Shown here in pieces: positions 53,177 through 62,670 of a stretch of DNA of 64,000 nucleotides. The DNA comes from CALKJP01 sp046299555 (GTDB lineage Bacteria > Bacteroidota > Bacteroidia > JACCXN01): positions 62,001 to 126,000 of the forward strand of contig JBKBHS010000004.1 in the NCBI GenBank assembly GCA_046299555.1. Reading direction: 5' to 3'. The position numbers and the translations under genes are program-made. The number at the start of each line of letters is the position of its first letter. The stretch's first letter is position 1. The notes below the pieces were generated by a model, which saw only the letters and a list, made by a program, of their open reading frames with translations, did not search any database and had not been told where the DNA came from.

Positions 53177-54241
53177 ATGAAAACATTAAGAACTTTTTTA
53201 ATTATTCTTACTGTATCAAGTTCCATATTGGTATCTTGTAAAAAGAAAAAAGAAAAACCCATTGAGGAATGTGTTTACGTAAAAATGATGCATAAAAATG
53301 TTTTTGATAATATAGAATGGGAGTCTGTAAATTTAGATCCATCGGATAAATCAAATTATGACACTCCTCCAAAAAGCTTATCAGTTCCAACCGGAACATG
53401 GATTAGACTTGTTGCAGCTTGGAATTTTGATGATTATAAAGATGAAGAGGTTGAGGTTTCTAAAATTTTTATAAAAACTACTTCTAATGGTAGCGAAGTA
53501 GAGTGTGAGTTAGTAGATGAACTTAATTCTAACAACAAACAAAAATACTTTCCGGCTTATGCCAATGCTACTTATTACATTCGTTTTGAATTATCCAATG
53601 GCGAAAAACATACCGTTGGGCCATTTAACGTTAGTGTAAATGCTGATAATAAAACATTAAGTCATTTAGATTTTCCAAGTCCATATTCAACAGGAGCTTC
53701 ATTATTATGCACTAATAATGATGCCGATAAAGTAGGGTTTTACTATATGTTTGGTCCGTATGCAACTTATGGATATGATGCTATTGGAACGGTATTTAAA
53801 GCAGATTTGAACAATTCTGCAAATGAGGCCTTTAATTCGGAATATTCACCACAATTTGGTTTATTTGCCATAACCAGAGAAGGTTTAAGTAATAATCAAG
53901 TAAAATTAGTGGCAGCTGATAAAATGCAGTCAATTGGTTTATACCCTGAACTTACTGCAAAATATGGATGTTCGCTTGGATTTAATTATGTTCGCTTTGA
54001 GCCTTGGGCAGCTAATTTAGATACACCCGCATATACATTACAAAATGCTTTTGAAAATTTAGTTAATGGAATGACATACGCAAATTTTGACACCATTACC
54101 TTTTCTAACCCCCAACCTGAATTAATTGTATCATCAGCAAACCCAGGGTTTAAATTTATAACCAATAGCGGTAAAAAAGGGCTTGCTGTTTTACAATATG
54201 GCGATAAGGCTTGTTCAATCTATTTTAAAATGCAACGCTAA
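53177..54241 (+). CDS. Lipoprotein of unknown function
   Basis: A 354-residue lipoprotein. The signal peptide ends in the lipobox SILVSC, with a lysine-rich start to the mature part (CKKKKEKP). The body is mostly beta, with no motif I recognise; FDDYKDEEVEVSKIF and NGEKHTVGPFNVSV are two strand-rich stretches. In Bacteroidota such proteins may stay on the inner leaflet or be surface-exposed; the export signal for the latter is not clear here. It has its own terminator and stands alone. Confidence 0.75.
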   Translation: MKTLRTFLIILTVSSSILVSCKKKKEKPIEECVYVKMMHKNVFDNIEWESVNLDPSDKSNYDTPPKSLSVPTGTWIRLVAAWNFDDYKDEEVEVSKIFIKTTSNGSEVECELVDELNSNNKQKYFPAYANATYYIRFELSNGEKHTVGPFNVSVNADNKTLSHLDFPSPYSTGASLLCTNNDADKVGFYYMFGPYATYGYDAIGTVFKADLNNSANEAFNSEYSPQFGLFAITREGLSNNQVKLVAADKMQSIGLYPELTAKYGCSLGFNYVRFEPWAANLDTPAYTLQNAFENLVNGMTYANFDTITFSNPQPELIVSSANPGFKFITNSGKKGLAVLQYGDKACSIYFKMQR

Positions 54242-54267
54242 AAAACTTTCTAAAATTTAATAACTTT

Positions 54268-54291
54268 AAGCGGCTTTATGCCGCTTTTTTT
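54268..54291 (+). terminator. Terminator of the lipoprotein gene, ending at the next start codon
   Basis: AAGCGGC and GCCGCTT pair around TTTAT, followed by a T run. The last T is directly followed by ATG 54292 of the DUF2851 gene. Confidence 0.85.
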
Positions 54292-55566
54292 ATGACCGAA
54301 GATTTACTGCATTTTATCTGGAAATTTCAATTGTTTAATCAATCTGAGTTAGTAACTTTTTCAGGAGAAAAGATTAAAGTTATTCATCCGGGATTACCTA
54401 ATACTCATGCAGGTCCTGATTTCTTTAATGCTAAAATAAAAATAGGAGATACCCTTTGGGCAGGAAATATAGAAATACATGTTAAAACATCTGATTTTAT
54501 AAAACATCAGCATAGCACTGATAAAAATTATGATAATTTAATTTTGCATGTAGTTTATGAAAATGATTTGCCGGAATTAAAGTTTAATTATCCTGTTTTT
54601 GAACTTAAAAATTATATTCCTGAAAAAATCATATCCATTTATAATCAATTTTTGATTGCAAAAACATGGATACCTTGTGAAAATAATTTAAAACAAGTAA
54701 ATGAAATAAACTATTCCAATTGGATTCAGCGTTTGGCAATTGAACGTTTAGAACGCAAATCACATGAAGTAGAGCTTTTGCTAACTCAGTTTAATAACGA
54801 TTGGCAACAAGTACTTTTTATTCAGTTAGCCAAAGCATTTGGATTTAAAGTAAATGCATTGCCTTTTGAACTGTGGGCTAAATCATTGCCCTATCAATTA
54901 TTGTTGAAACATCGAAATAATCCACTTCAAATTGATGCTTTAATTTTTGGTCAGGCAGGTTTTTTAGATGATGATTTTAACAATGATTCTTACTTTAATT
55001 TATTAAAAACAGAATATAATTTTCTGAAAAATAAGTATGCACTTACTCCCATTGATAAGCATTTGTGGAAATTTTTACGTTTACGTCCTCGTAATTTTCC
55101 AACTATTCGTTTAGCGCAATTATCTGAAATTATTAAAACACAAAACAACCTGTTTTCTGCTTTTATAGATGCTTTATCTACCAAAGAAATAATGAAAATA
55201 TTTAAGGTAAATGTTTCAGAATATTGGCAAACTCATTTTTTATTTTCTCAAACTTCTGAAAAATTGAATAAGCCATTAGGTGAAAAATCTGCTGAAATAC
55301 TGATAATAAATGCAATAGTACCGGTTTTGTTTGCCTATTCAAATTTTACAGCTAAAGAAGAATTAAAAGAAAAAGCCTTATCAATTCTTGAAAATTTAAA
55401 TCCGGAGAAAAATTCTATAATTGAAAATTGGAATAAATTGGGTATTAGATCAAATAGTGCCATAGATACACAGGGTTTACTAGAGTTAAAGAATGAGTAT
55501 TGTTCTCAAAAAAAATGCTTAAATTGCAGCATTGGAAATTATATTTTAAAACAAGTTCAAAAATGA
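54292..55566 (+). CDS. DUF2851 family protein
   Basis: A 424-residue cytosolic protein of a family widespread in Bacteroidota and without an assigned function. The N-terminal part MTEDLLHFIWKFQLFNQ and the segment IHPGLPNTHAGPDFFNAKIKIGDTLWAGNIEIHVKTSDF (cited for GPDFFNAKI and WAGNIEIHV) are family features; the His/Asp pattern could be a nuclease-like core, but that is inference. The C-terminus holds a Cys cluster (YCSQKKCLNCSIG). Its stop overlaps the PspC gene start by four bases (ATGA), so the two are coupled. Confidence 0.85.
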   Translation: MTEDLLHFIWKFQLFNQSELVTFSGEKIKVIHPGLPNTHAGPDFFNAKIKIGDTLWAGNIEIHVKTSDFIKHQHSTDKNYDNLILHVVYENDLPELKFNYPVFELKNYIPEKIISIYNQFLIAKTWIPCENNLKQVNEINYSNWIQRLAIERLERKSHEVELLLTQFNNDWQQVLFIQLAKAFGFKVNALPFELWAKSLPYQLLLKHRNNPLQIDALIFGQAGFLDDDFNNDSYFNLLKTEYNFLKNKYALTPIDKHLWKFLRLRPRNFPTIRLAQLSEIIKTQNNLFSAFIDALSTKEIMKIFKVNVSEYWQTHFLFSQTSEKLNKPLGEKSAEILIINAIVPVLFAYSNFTAKEELKEKALSILENLNPEKNSIIENWNKLGIRSNSAIDTQGLLELKNEYCSQKKCLNCSIGNYILKQVQK

Positions 55567-55793
55567 TAGATAAAATAAGAGATATATTAGAGTTTCAGAT
55601 TTTTGGAGTTTGCACCAAGATAGGAGAAAAACTGGGTATTAAAACTACAACTATCAGAATGTATTTTGTTTATTTATCATTTTTCACATTTGGTTCTCCC
55701 ATAATTGTATATTTAATTCTTGCTTTCTTAAATGAGCATAGAAATTATTTTAAATTAAAACGTCATTCTCGTTCCAGTATTTGGGATTTATAA
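55563..55793 (+). CDS. PspC-domain membrane protein
   Basis: A 76-residue protein with the PspC-domain pattern, one hydrophobic segment (about 33-55; MYFVYLSFFTFGSPIIVYLI) after a helix that begins CTKIGEKLGI. PspC proteins take part in envelope-stress control in other bacteria. The start is ATG 55563, which overlaps the DUF2851 stop (ATGA). It ends 13 bases before the antiporter gene. The pairing with DUF2851 hints at a shared envelope-linked job. Confidence 0.85.
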   Translation: MIDKIRDILEFQIFGVCTKIGEKLGIKTTTIRMYFVYLSFFTFGSPIIVYLILAFLNEHRNYFKLKRHSRSSIWDL

Positions 55794-55806
55794 AATAATT
55801 TATTCT

Positions 55807-57771
55807 ATGGAAATTTTACAACAATTTATCATTGCCTTTGTAGTGGCAATGGTTGTAGTAGTTATTTTATCAAGGCTTAAAATACCTTCAGTAATTGGAT
55901 TTTTATTTACCGGGATATTAATAGGTCCTTATATTTTAAACATAGTTCATTCTGGGCATGAAATTGAAGTTTTAGCCGAAATAGGAGTAATGCTTCTTAT
56001 GTTCACCATTGGTTTAGAGTTTTCTATTAAACGTATTTTAAGTATGCGGCATGAAGTTTTAGTGCTTGGAGGATTACAAATATTAGTTACGATATCTGTA
56101 GTTTTTTTTATAATGAAATTTTTTCTTCAACACACACTTCAAGAAAGTATTTTAGCCTCTTTTGTAATATCCATGAGCAGTACCGCTATAGTGCTTAAAT
56201 CATTACAAGATAAAGGTCAATTGCAAACTCCTTCAGGAAGAATAATGACAGGAATTTTACTCTTTCAAGATATCTGTGTTGTACCATTAATTATTTTAAC
56301 TCCATTAATTGGTAAAATAAATGAAATAGATATAACCGAAATTCTATTAAAAATAGCTATATCATTTGCATTAATTGGACTTATTTTTTATTTATCAAAA
56401 TTTTTATTACCTAAATTATTTGATTTAATATGTAGCTTTAGAATTAATGAATTATTTATGATACTGGTTCTAACGCTATGTTTTGGATTAGCCATACTAA
56501 CTAATTATCTTGGATTTTCTTTAGCACTTGGAGCCTTTATTGCCGGAATGATTTTAGCCGAATCCGATTTTATTTATCAAATAGAGGCAGATATAAAACC
56601 ATTAAAAAATGTTTTTTTATCAATATTTTTTATTTCAGTAGGGATGCTGCTTAATGTGCATTTTGTTATTCAAAATCCTTTGAATGTATTTTTTGCTGCA
56701 ATATCAATATTAGTGGTTAAAACATTAATTATAGCCGCTATTGCTAAAGCATTTAAAACTCCATTAAATATGTCCTTACTTATTGGTTTAGGTATTTCGC
56801 AAATTGGAGAATTTTCGTTTATGTTGCTCAATATAGCTCGACCATTAAATTTTATAAGTGATGAATACTATCAAATATTTTTGTCATCCTCTATCATTTC
56901 AATGATGGCCACTCCGGCTTTTTTAGGAATAGGAAACTTATTACTTCATAATTCAATTTTAAAACAAGATATTAACGATCATGTTAATCTTGAACAACAT
57001 GTATTAATTGCCGGCTTTGGTGTTAATGGACAAAATCTATCCAAGATTTTAAAATCATTAAATATTCCATATAAGATTATAGAGATAAATCCTAATACGG
57101 TTAAAAAATTTAAAAAAGAAGGTGAAGATATTGTTTTTGGCGATATTACTAAGCAAGATAATTTGCTGCATTTAGGGATTGATAAAGCTCGAATGATGGT
57201 TATTGCTATTTCAGATTGGGATGCAACCTTAAAAGCAGTAGCAATAGGACGAAAATTAAATCCCAATCTTAAAATTATTGTTCGTACTGAATTTGTTACA
57301 CAAATTGAACCTTTATATAAAGCCGGAGCTGATATTGTAATTTCTCAAGAATTCGAAGCATCGCTCGAAATTGCCGCTTATGTTTTAAAAAATTTAGGTA
57401 TTGCTGGGCCAATAGTTCGTTTAAAATCGGAACAATTACGTAAACGACATTATGGATTTTTTAGCGGTAAACAAATAGGCACGCAATCAAAAATTGCCGA
57501 ATTAGCCGCTATTACTTATATTAATGATACCTACATGGTTTTAGGCGATTCAAAACTTATTGGTAAAAATATTAAATTAATAAAATCTTATTTAAATTCC
57601 GATGATGTAACTATTATTGGAATTGTAAGAGGTGAGCAAATAATCATTAATCCATCAGATGATATTGAAATAGAAAAAATGGATATGATTTTGTTATTTG
57701 GCAAACAATATAAAATGGACTTTGCCTTAGAAATACTTGATAATTTAAACACTGCTTCAAATTATGCATAA
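55807..57771 (+). CDS. CPA2-family cation:proton antiporter with TrkA-N/TrkA-C (KefB-like)
   Basis: A 654-residue inner-membrane protein. About twelve hydrophobic segments (residues 1-385) form a CPA2 exchanger core with MLLMFTIGLEFS, SSTAIVLKSLQDKGQ and LGAFIAGMILAESDF. A cytosolic Rossmann TrkA-N domain follows (about 400-520; VLIAGFGVNGQNLSKIL) and then a TrkA-C domain (about 565-650). It would move K+ or Na+ against H+ under nucleotide control. It overlaps the next gene by 8 bases (57764-57771), indicating coupled translation. Confidence 0.92.
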   Translation: MEILQQFIIAFVVAMVVVVILSRLKIPSVIGFLFTGILIGPYILNIVHSGHEIEVLAEIGVMLLMFTIGLEFSIKRILSMRHEVLVLGGLQILVTISVVFFIMKFFLQHTLQESILASFVISMSSTAIVLKSLQDKGQLQTPSGRIMTGILLFQDICVVPLIILTPLIGKINEIDITEILLKIAISFALIGLIFYLSKFLLPKLFDLICSFRINELFMILVLTLCFGLAILTNYLGFSLALGAFIAGMILAESDFIYQIEADIKPLKNVFLSIFFISVGMLLNVHFVIQNPLNVFFAAISILVVKTLIIAAIAKAFKTPLNMSLLIGLGISQIGEFSFMLLNIARPLNFISDEYYQIFLSSSIISMMATPAFLGIGNLLLHNSILKQDINDHVNLEQHVLIAGFGVNGQNLSKILKSLNIPYKIIEINPNTVKKFKKEGEDIVFGDITKQDNLLHLGIDKARMMVIAISDWDATLKAVAIGRKLNPNLKIIVRTEFVTQIEPLYKAGADIVISQEFEASLEIAAYVLKNLGIAGPIVRLKSEQLRKRHYGFFSGKQIGTQSKIAELAAITYINDTYMVLGDSKLIGKNIKLIKSYLNSDDVTIIGIVRGEQIIINPSDDIEIEKMDMILLFGKQYKMDFALEILDNLNTASNYA

Positions 57772-58702
57772 TAAAAAGATTTTAGTTACGGGTTCCAACG
57801 GGCTATTAGGTCAGAAATTAGTGTATAAACTAAAAGACAGGCAGGATATACATTTAATAGCTACTTCTAAAGGAGAAAACCGAATTTTAATCAAAGAAAA
57901 TTACATTTATCAACCTCTTGATATTACTAATCAGCAAGAAGTTGAAAATGTTATTTCAACATATTTACCTGATGTGATTATCAATACAGCGGCAATGACC
58001 AATGTGGATGCTTGCGAAACACAAAGAGAATTGTGTCGAAAATTAAATGTGGATGCAGTAGCTTATTTAATTGATGCAATTAAAAAAGAACAATCGAAAA
58101 ATTCAAGCTATAATTGTCATTTTATACATCTTTCAACTGATTTTATTTTTGATGGAGAAGCCGGTCCTTATGATGAAAATGCCAAACCCAATCCAATTAG
58201 TTTTTATGGTCAATCAAAACTTGATGCTGAAACATTAGTAATAAACAGTGGCCTAAAATGGGCTATTGTTCGAACCATAATTGTGTATGGCATAGTAGAC
58301 GGTATGAGCAGAAGCAATGTGGTGCTTTGGGCGCGCGAAGCCTTGCAAAAAGGTCAAAAAATTAATGTCGTAAATGATCAGTTTAGAACACCAACCCTGG
58401 CCGAAGACTTAGCTGATGGCTGTATTTTAATTACCGATAAAGGAGCAACAGGAATTTATCATATAAGTGGAAAAGATTATATGAGCATTTTGGAAATTGT
58501 GGAACGAGTAGCCGATTATTTTAAATTAGATAAAACACTGATTAATCCTGTAAGCTCAACATCTTTAAATCAACCGGCCAAACGACCTCCCAAAACAGGT
58601 TTTATTCTAAATAAAGCCATAAATGAGTTAGGCTACAATCCACATAGCTTTGAAGAAGGATTGAAAATATTAGAAACTCAGCTTAAAAAACATGAAAATT
58701 AA
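57764..58702 (+). CDS. NAD(P)-dependent sugar-nucleotide reductase, RmlD-like (SDR)
   Basis: A 312-residue extended SDR enzyme resembling dTDP-4-dehydrorhamnose reductase. It has the Rossmann motif VTGSNGLLGQKL, the NTAAMTNVDACE segment, STDFIFDGEAGPY, and the catalytic Y and K in FYGQSKLDAE. RmlD reduces dTDP-4-keto-rhamnose, but no other rml genes are nearby, so the substrate may be different. It overlaps the antiporter by 8 bases and is convergent with the kinase gene at 58709. Confidence 0.82.
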   Translation: MHNKKILVTGSNGLLGQKLVYKLKDRQDIHLIATSKGENRILIKENYIYQPLDITNQQEVENVISTYLPDVIINTAAMTNVDACETQRELCRKLNVDAVAYLIDAIKKEQSKNSSYNCHFIHLSTDFIFDGEAGPYDENAKPNPISFYGQSKLDAETLVINSGLKWAIVRTIIVYGIVDGMSRSNVVLWAREALQKGQKINVVNDQFRTPTLAEDLADGCILITDKGATGIYHISGKDYMSILEIVERVADYFKLDKTLINPVSSTSLNQPAKRPPKTGFILNKAINELGYNPHSFEEGLKILETQLKKHEN

Positions 58703-58708
58703 TCTAAA

Positions 58709-60079
58709 TTATGCTGCTACAGGCAATTCAATAAAAAAGGTAGTACCTTTATTTAATTGCGATGTAAGCCATATTTTACCATTATATTTTTCAATTATTC
58801 GTTTGCTTAATGCAAGGCCTAAGCCGCTTCCTTGAAAACTTTTGGCATTGTTACTTCTGTAAAATGGAGTAAAAATTTTCTTTTGTTCTTCTTCACTTAT
58901 ACCAATTCCATTATCTCGCACTTGAATTTTAATTTTATCAGAACTAAAGTCTAAAACCACTTTTGCTAATTTGTCAGGTGAATATTTACAGGCATTGTCA
59001 ATTACGTTAATTAATGCAGTTCGAATTAAATGTAAATTACCTTTTGTAAACATTACATTTTCATCATCAGGCAAATTTTGGTAGTCAATTTCTATTTGAT
59101 ATTCAGGATGAATTTTTTGAATATCGTTTCTTATTTCCCACAATAATTCGTCAATTCGTATTTTAATAATACTTAAATTGTCTCCTTGGTTATTAGCATA
59201 GGTAAGTTCAAGTAAACCGTTACAAATTTGATTTAGTTTTTTAATATCGTCTAATACCGAACTAATGGAATTTTTATATTCTTCAACATTTCTTTCTTTA
59301 AGTAATGTAACTTCTAATTGTCCGGTTATTGCAGTTAGTGGAGTTCTTAATTCATGCGATGCATTGGATACAAAATTGCGTTTCATAATAAATGCATCTT
59401 CAATCCTATCAAGCATTCTATTAAAAGTATCAATAAGCATGTTTAATTCGTCTTCATTGTTTTTAGTATAATCTTTTTGTAATCGTGCATGTAAATTTTG
59501 TTCATTTATATTATCAACGTTTTTAATAATTTTTGAAATAGGTTTTAGAGCTTGGGAGGCATAAATTCTACTGATGATAAATGAAATCAAGATAAATATT
59601 AAACTTCCAACCAAGAGTAAAATTTTAAGTTTTTTTAATTTACTATGACCGTATAAATCTATTCCGCTGGCCAGTATGTAATATAATTTTTTGTTTATGT
59701 AATATGGATATATTATAATTTCATAATCTTCGTTATTGTAATATGCTTCTTTTTCGTTATTCAATTCTAGCCAATGCGGTTCAATAAAAATTCGATGATG
59801 TGGGTAACTTTCAAACAATATATTTTTCTTCGAATCTAAAAAAATGACATTTTCTTTAAAAATAGTTACAGAGTCGTTTCTTGCTATGTAATTAATGTGT
59901 TCGTTGTAATTGGTTGCTAAAAATTTTAGAGTAGCTATTTCTGCATGATTTTTTAATCGTTTAATAAATTCCTCTTTTCTGTATTTTTCTAAGAGTAGAT
60001 ATATGGAAATAGAAAATAAAATTAAAATACCTGAAGTAATAATTGTAAATTGGAATGATAATTTGTTACGTATCGTCAT
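58709..60079 (-). CDS. Sensor histidine kinase (HAMP, HisKA, HATPase)
   Basis: A 456-residue membrane kinase. Membrane helices at about 9-30 and 150-172 flank a periplasmic sensor of about 120 residues. HAMP (about 173-235), HisKA with the H box FVSNASHELRTPLTAITGQLE (cited for SHELRTPL, about residue 245) and a HATPase domain (IDNACKYS, DNGIGISEEEQ, GSGLGLALSK) follow. The layout fits the CusS/BaeS group, but the signal is unknown. It is 12 bases downstream of its regulator gene. Confidence 0.92.
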   Translation of the reverse strand: MTIRNKLSFQFTIITSGILILFSISIYLLLEKYRKEEFIKRLKNHAEIATLKFLATNYNEHINYIARNDSVTIFKENVIFLDSKKNILFESYPHHRIFIEPHWLELNNEKEAYYNNEDYEIIIYPYYINKKLYYILASGIDLYGHSKLKKLKILLLVGSLIFILISFIISRIYASQALKPISKIIKNVDNINEQNLHARLQKDYTKNNEDELNMLIDTFNRMLDRIEDAFIMKRNFVSNASHELRTPLTAITGQLEVTLLKERNVEEYKNSISSVLDDIKKLNQICNGLLELTYANNQGDNLSIIKIRIDELLWEIRNDIQKIHPEYQIEIDYQNLPDDENVMFTKGNLHLIRTALINVIDNACKYSPDKLAKVVLDFSSDKIKIQVRDNGIGISEEEQKKIFTPFYRSNNAKSFQGSGLGLALSKRIIEKYNGKIWLTSQLNKGTTFFIELPVAA

Positions 60080-60091
60080 TTTAAAGAAAGA

Positions 60092-60769
60092 TTATGTATT
60101 TTCACGAATTACGTATCCCATTCCAACTTGAGTCTGAATTATTTTTTTATCAAAATCCTTATCTATTTTTTTTCTTAGAAAATTTATATACACATCAATA
60201 ACATTGGTTCCGGTATCAAAATGTATATCCCATACTTTATCAGCTATTTCTTTTCTGGAAACAACTCTATCTTTATTTCTTAATAAATACTCTAATAATG
60301 CAAATTCTTTGGCAGTTAAATCAATTTTTTTATCCGCTCTTTTTACAATTTTTGATTCTAAATTTAATTCTAAATCATCTACTCTTAAAATACTTTCATC
60401 AGCATTTTTTGTACTTCTTTTTAACAAAGCTTTTATTCTGGCTAATAGTTCTCTAAATTCAAATGGTTTTACCAAATAATCATCTGCACCATTTTCAAAA
60501 CCGATAACTTTATCATCAGTGCTTCCTAAAGCGGTAAGCATTAAAATGGGTGTTTTAATATTATTTTCACGAATAATTTTACACAATTCAATGCCATTAA
60601 TTTTAGGAAGATTTACATCTAAAATTATCAAGTCAAAATGTTGGTTCAAAACCATTTTTTTTCCTTCTTCCCCATCATAAGCTATTTTGGTAGTAAAATT
60701 ATCTTCGTCTAATCCACGTTGAATAAATGCTGCTACTTTGGGCTCGTCTTCAACTATAAGTATTTTCAT
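60092..60769 (-). CDS. OmpR-family response regulator
   Basis: A 225-residue regulator. The receiver has E7-D8 and the phosphoacceptor D51 in LIILDVNLPKINGIEL, and the conserved lysine in DDYLVKPFEFRELLAR. A winged-helix DNA-binding domain (about 130-222) ends VGMGYVIRENT. The start is ATG 60769, since the longer frame from 60904 adds an unrelated hydrophobic stretch and covers the promoter. It is co-directional with the kinase at 58709, its likely partner. Confidence 0.93.
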   Translation of the reverse strand: MKILIVEDEPKVAAFIQRGLDEDNFTTKIAYDGEEGKKMVLNQHFDLIILDVNLPKINGIELCKIIRENNIKTPILMLTALGSTDDKVIGFENGADDYLVKPFEFRELLARIKALLKRSTKNADESILRVDDLELNLESKIVKRADKKIDLTAKEFALLEYLLRNKDRVVSRKEIADKVWDIHFDTGTNVIDVYINFLRKKIDKDFDKKIIQTQVGMGYVIRENT

Positions 60770-60787
60770 TTGCAATATTATTTTAAG

Positions 60788-60795
60788 CAAAAATA
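60788..60795 (-). promoter_or_regulatory. Probable -7 box of the OmpR-type regulator operon
   Basis: The minus strand reads TATTTTTG, an exact TAnnTTTG match 18 bases before ATG 60769; a TTTG lies 16 bases further upstream. Confidence 0.45.
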
Positions 60796-60912
60796 ACTTT
60801 AAGCAAGTTAGCAAATTGTTTTTAAGAATTAATTTTTGCTTAAATCTATATTTTTTCAATTTTGAACTTTTATTAAAATAATGTAGGTTTACCGATAAAA
60901 ACATTTTGACTT

Positions 60913-62502
60913 ATGACAAAACAAACTGAATCTTGGGGGTCGAGAGTAGGTTTAATATTAGCAATGGCCGGGAATGCTGTTGGTTTAGGAAACTTTCTTC
61001 GCTTTCCGGTGCAGGCTGTTCAAAATGGCGGTGGTGCATTTATTATTCCATATCTAACTTGTTTTTTATTAATGGGATTACCATTGCTTTTCGTTGAATG
61101 GTCAATGGGTCGATTTGGCGGAAAGTTTGGCCATCATTCTACTCCATTTATTTTAGACTCAATGGACAAGCGTTCATTCTGGAAATACTTGGGCGTTTTT
61201 GGAATATTTACCAATTTATCAGTAGCAGCATACTATTGCTATTTAGAGTCATGGACACTTTCTTACGTTTACCATTCAATAATTGGAAGTTTTAGTGGTA
61301 AAACAGCTGAAGAAGTAAGTTCTTTTTTTGGAAATTATGTGAGTGTTGGTTCCGGAAATATAGAACCAATTATTTTTTGGATTATATGTTTAGTGCTTAA
61401 TACTTGGATATTATCACGTGGTTTAAGTGGGGGAGTTGAAAAAGCTGCAAAAATTGGAATGCCCTTGCTCTTGGCCTTTGGCGCTGTTTTAGCATTAATG
61501 GCTGTATCTATAAAAGCCGGTGAAAAAGGAGCAATCAATGATGGTACGGTTGGTTTAAATTTTTTATGGACACCACAATTTGATTCAATTTGGAATGGTA
61601 AAGTATGGCTTGCTGCAGCAGGTCAAATTTTCTTTACATTATCTTTAGGGATGGGCTCAATTCATTGCTACGCTTCTTATATTAAAAGTAAAGACGATAT
61701 TGCATTAAATGCCATGAGTGCAGGATGGATGAACGAATTTGTTGAAGTTGTTTTAGGAAGTTCTGTAATAATTCCAATTTCTATCGGTTATTTAGGAATT
61801 GATAAAGTGCTTGAAATGACAGCGGGTGGAAGTGGTTTTGGATTAGGCTTTAGTTCACTGCCTTACTTGTTTCAACAATGGGGGCCAACACTGGCAATTG
61901 TTGCAGGAGTTATGTGGTTTGGTTTGCTATTCTTTGCAGGTATTACATCTTCGCTAGCCATGGGCACGCCATGTATGGGCTTTTTAATGGATGAATTTAA
62001 TTTTAATCGTAAAGCTGCTGCATGGACATTTGGTGCAACCATATTGGTATTAGGGGCTCCTACCGTATTTTTCTTTAACTATGGAGTTTTTGATGAATAC
62101 GATTATTGGGCAGGAACAGTTTCATTAGTTGTTTTTGCATTGGCCGAAATAATATTATTTGCATGGGTATTTGGCATTGATAAAGGTTGGGCAGAAATTA
62201 ATAAAGGCGCTGATATGAAAGTGCCCGTTATTTTCAAATATGTTATTAAATATGTTACACCATTATTTTTATTAGCAGTTTTCATATTTAGCTTACCCGG
62301 CATTTGGAATAAAATTTTAAATACTGATATTAAAGAAAAGTTAGCAGCAGCAACCGATCCAGCAGTGGTAGAAAATCTGGAAACACAAATGCTGTATGTT
62401 AATTTTTCACGTTTGCTTTTAGTTGCATTATTTGCAGGTATTTCTTATTTAGTTTACGTTGCTTATAAAAAACGAATTAAAGAAGGGAGATTTACATCAT
62501 GA
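60913..62502 (+). CDS. Sodium-dependent amino-acid transporter (NSS family)
   Basis: A 529-residue inner-membrane symporter with the LeuT fold. The N-terminal motif GNAVGLGNFLRFP (residues about 16-28) forms part of the sodium and substrate site. I count about eleven to twelve hydrophobic segments. It would import an amino acid with Na+. Its last codon overlaps a 47-codon gene of MetS type, which supports an amino-acid (possibly methionine or alanine) substrate by comparison with the Corynebacterium MetPS system. It is divergent from the OmpR-type operon. Confidence 0.92.
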   Translation: MTKQTESWGSRVGLILAMAGNAVGLGNFLRFPVQAVQNGGGAFIIPYLTCFLLMGLPLLFVEWSMGRFGGKFGHHSTPFILDSMDKRSFWKYLGVFGIFTNLSVAAYYCYLESWTLSYVYHSIIGSFSGKTAEEVSSFFGNYVSVGSGNIEPIIFWIICLVLNTWILSRGLSGGVEKAAKIGMPLLLAFGAVLALMAVSIKAGEKGAINDGTVGLNFLWTPQFDSIWNGKVWLAAAGQIFFTLSLGMGSIHCYASYIKSKDDIALNAMSAGWMNEFVEVVLGSSVIIPISIGYLGIDKVLEMTAGGSGFGLGFSSLPYLFQQWGPTLAIVAGVMWFGLLFFAGITSSLAMGTPCMGFLMDEFNFNRKAAAWTFGATILVLGAPTVFFFNYGVFDEYDYWAGTVSLVVFALAEIILFAWVFGIDKGWAEINKGADMKVPVIFKYVIKYVTPLFLLAVFIFSLPGIWNKILNTDIKEKLAAATDPAVVENLETQMLYVNFSRLLLVALFAGISYLVYVAYKKRIKEGRFTS

Positions 62503-62642
62503 GTACAGCGGCACTTACAATGATGCTTGTTACGCAAATTACCGTAATATGCATTACCGGATTTTTCTTTTACAAGGTTTTAACTACTAAACCTAAGCCT
62601 GAGCCGGATTCATATTGCGAAAATGATGATGAGCCAAGATAA
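62499..62642 (+). CDS. MetS-like small subunit of the NSS transporter
   Basis: A 47-residue single-span protein. ATG 62499 overlaps the transporter stop (ATGA form). The hydrophobic part covers about residues 5-26 (LTMMLVTQITVICITGFFFY), with a Pro/acidic tail ending DDEPR. In Corynebacterium glutamicum a protein of this kind is required with MetP for methionine uptake. The size, location and topology fit that family; the sequence similarity itself was not tested. Confidence 0.7.
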   Translation: MSTAALTMMLVTQITVICITGFFFYKVLTTKPKPEPDSYCENDDEPR

Positions 62643-62670
62643 ATAGCCATATTTTATATCAAAATTCAAC

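Noticed and set aside
60770..60904. 45-codon N-terminal extension of the OmpR-type regulator
   Set aside because: The extension covers the -7 box at 60788-60795 and has no place in the receiver fold, which begins MKILIVEDE.
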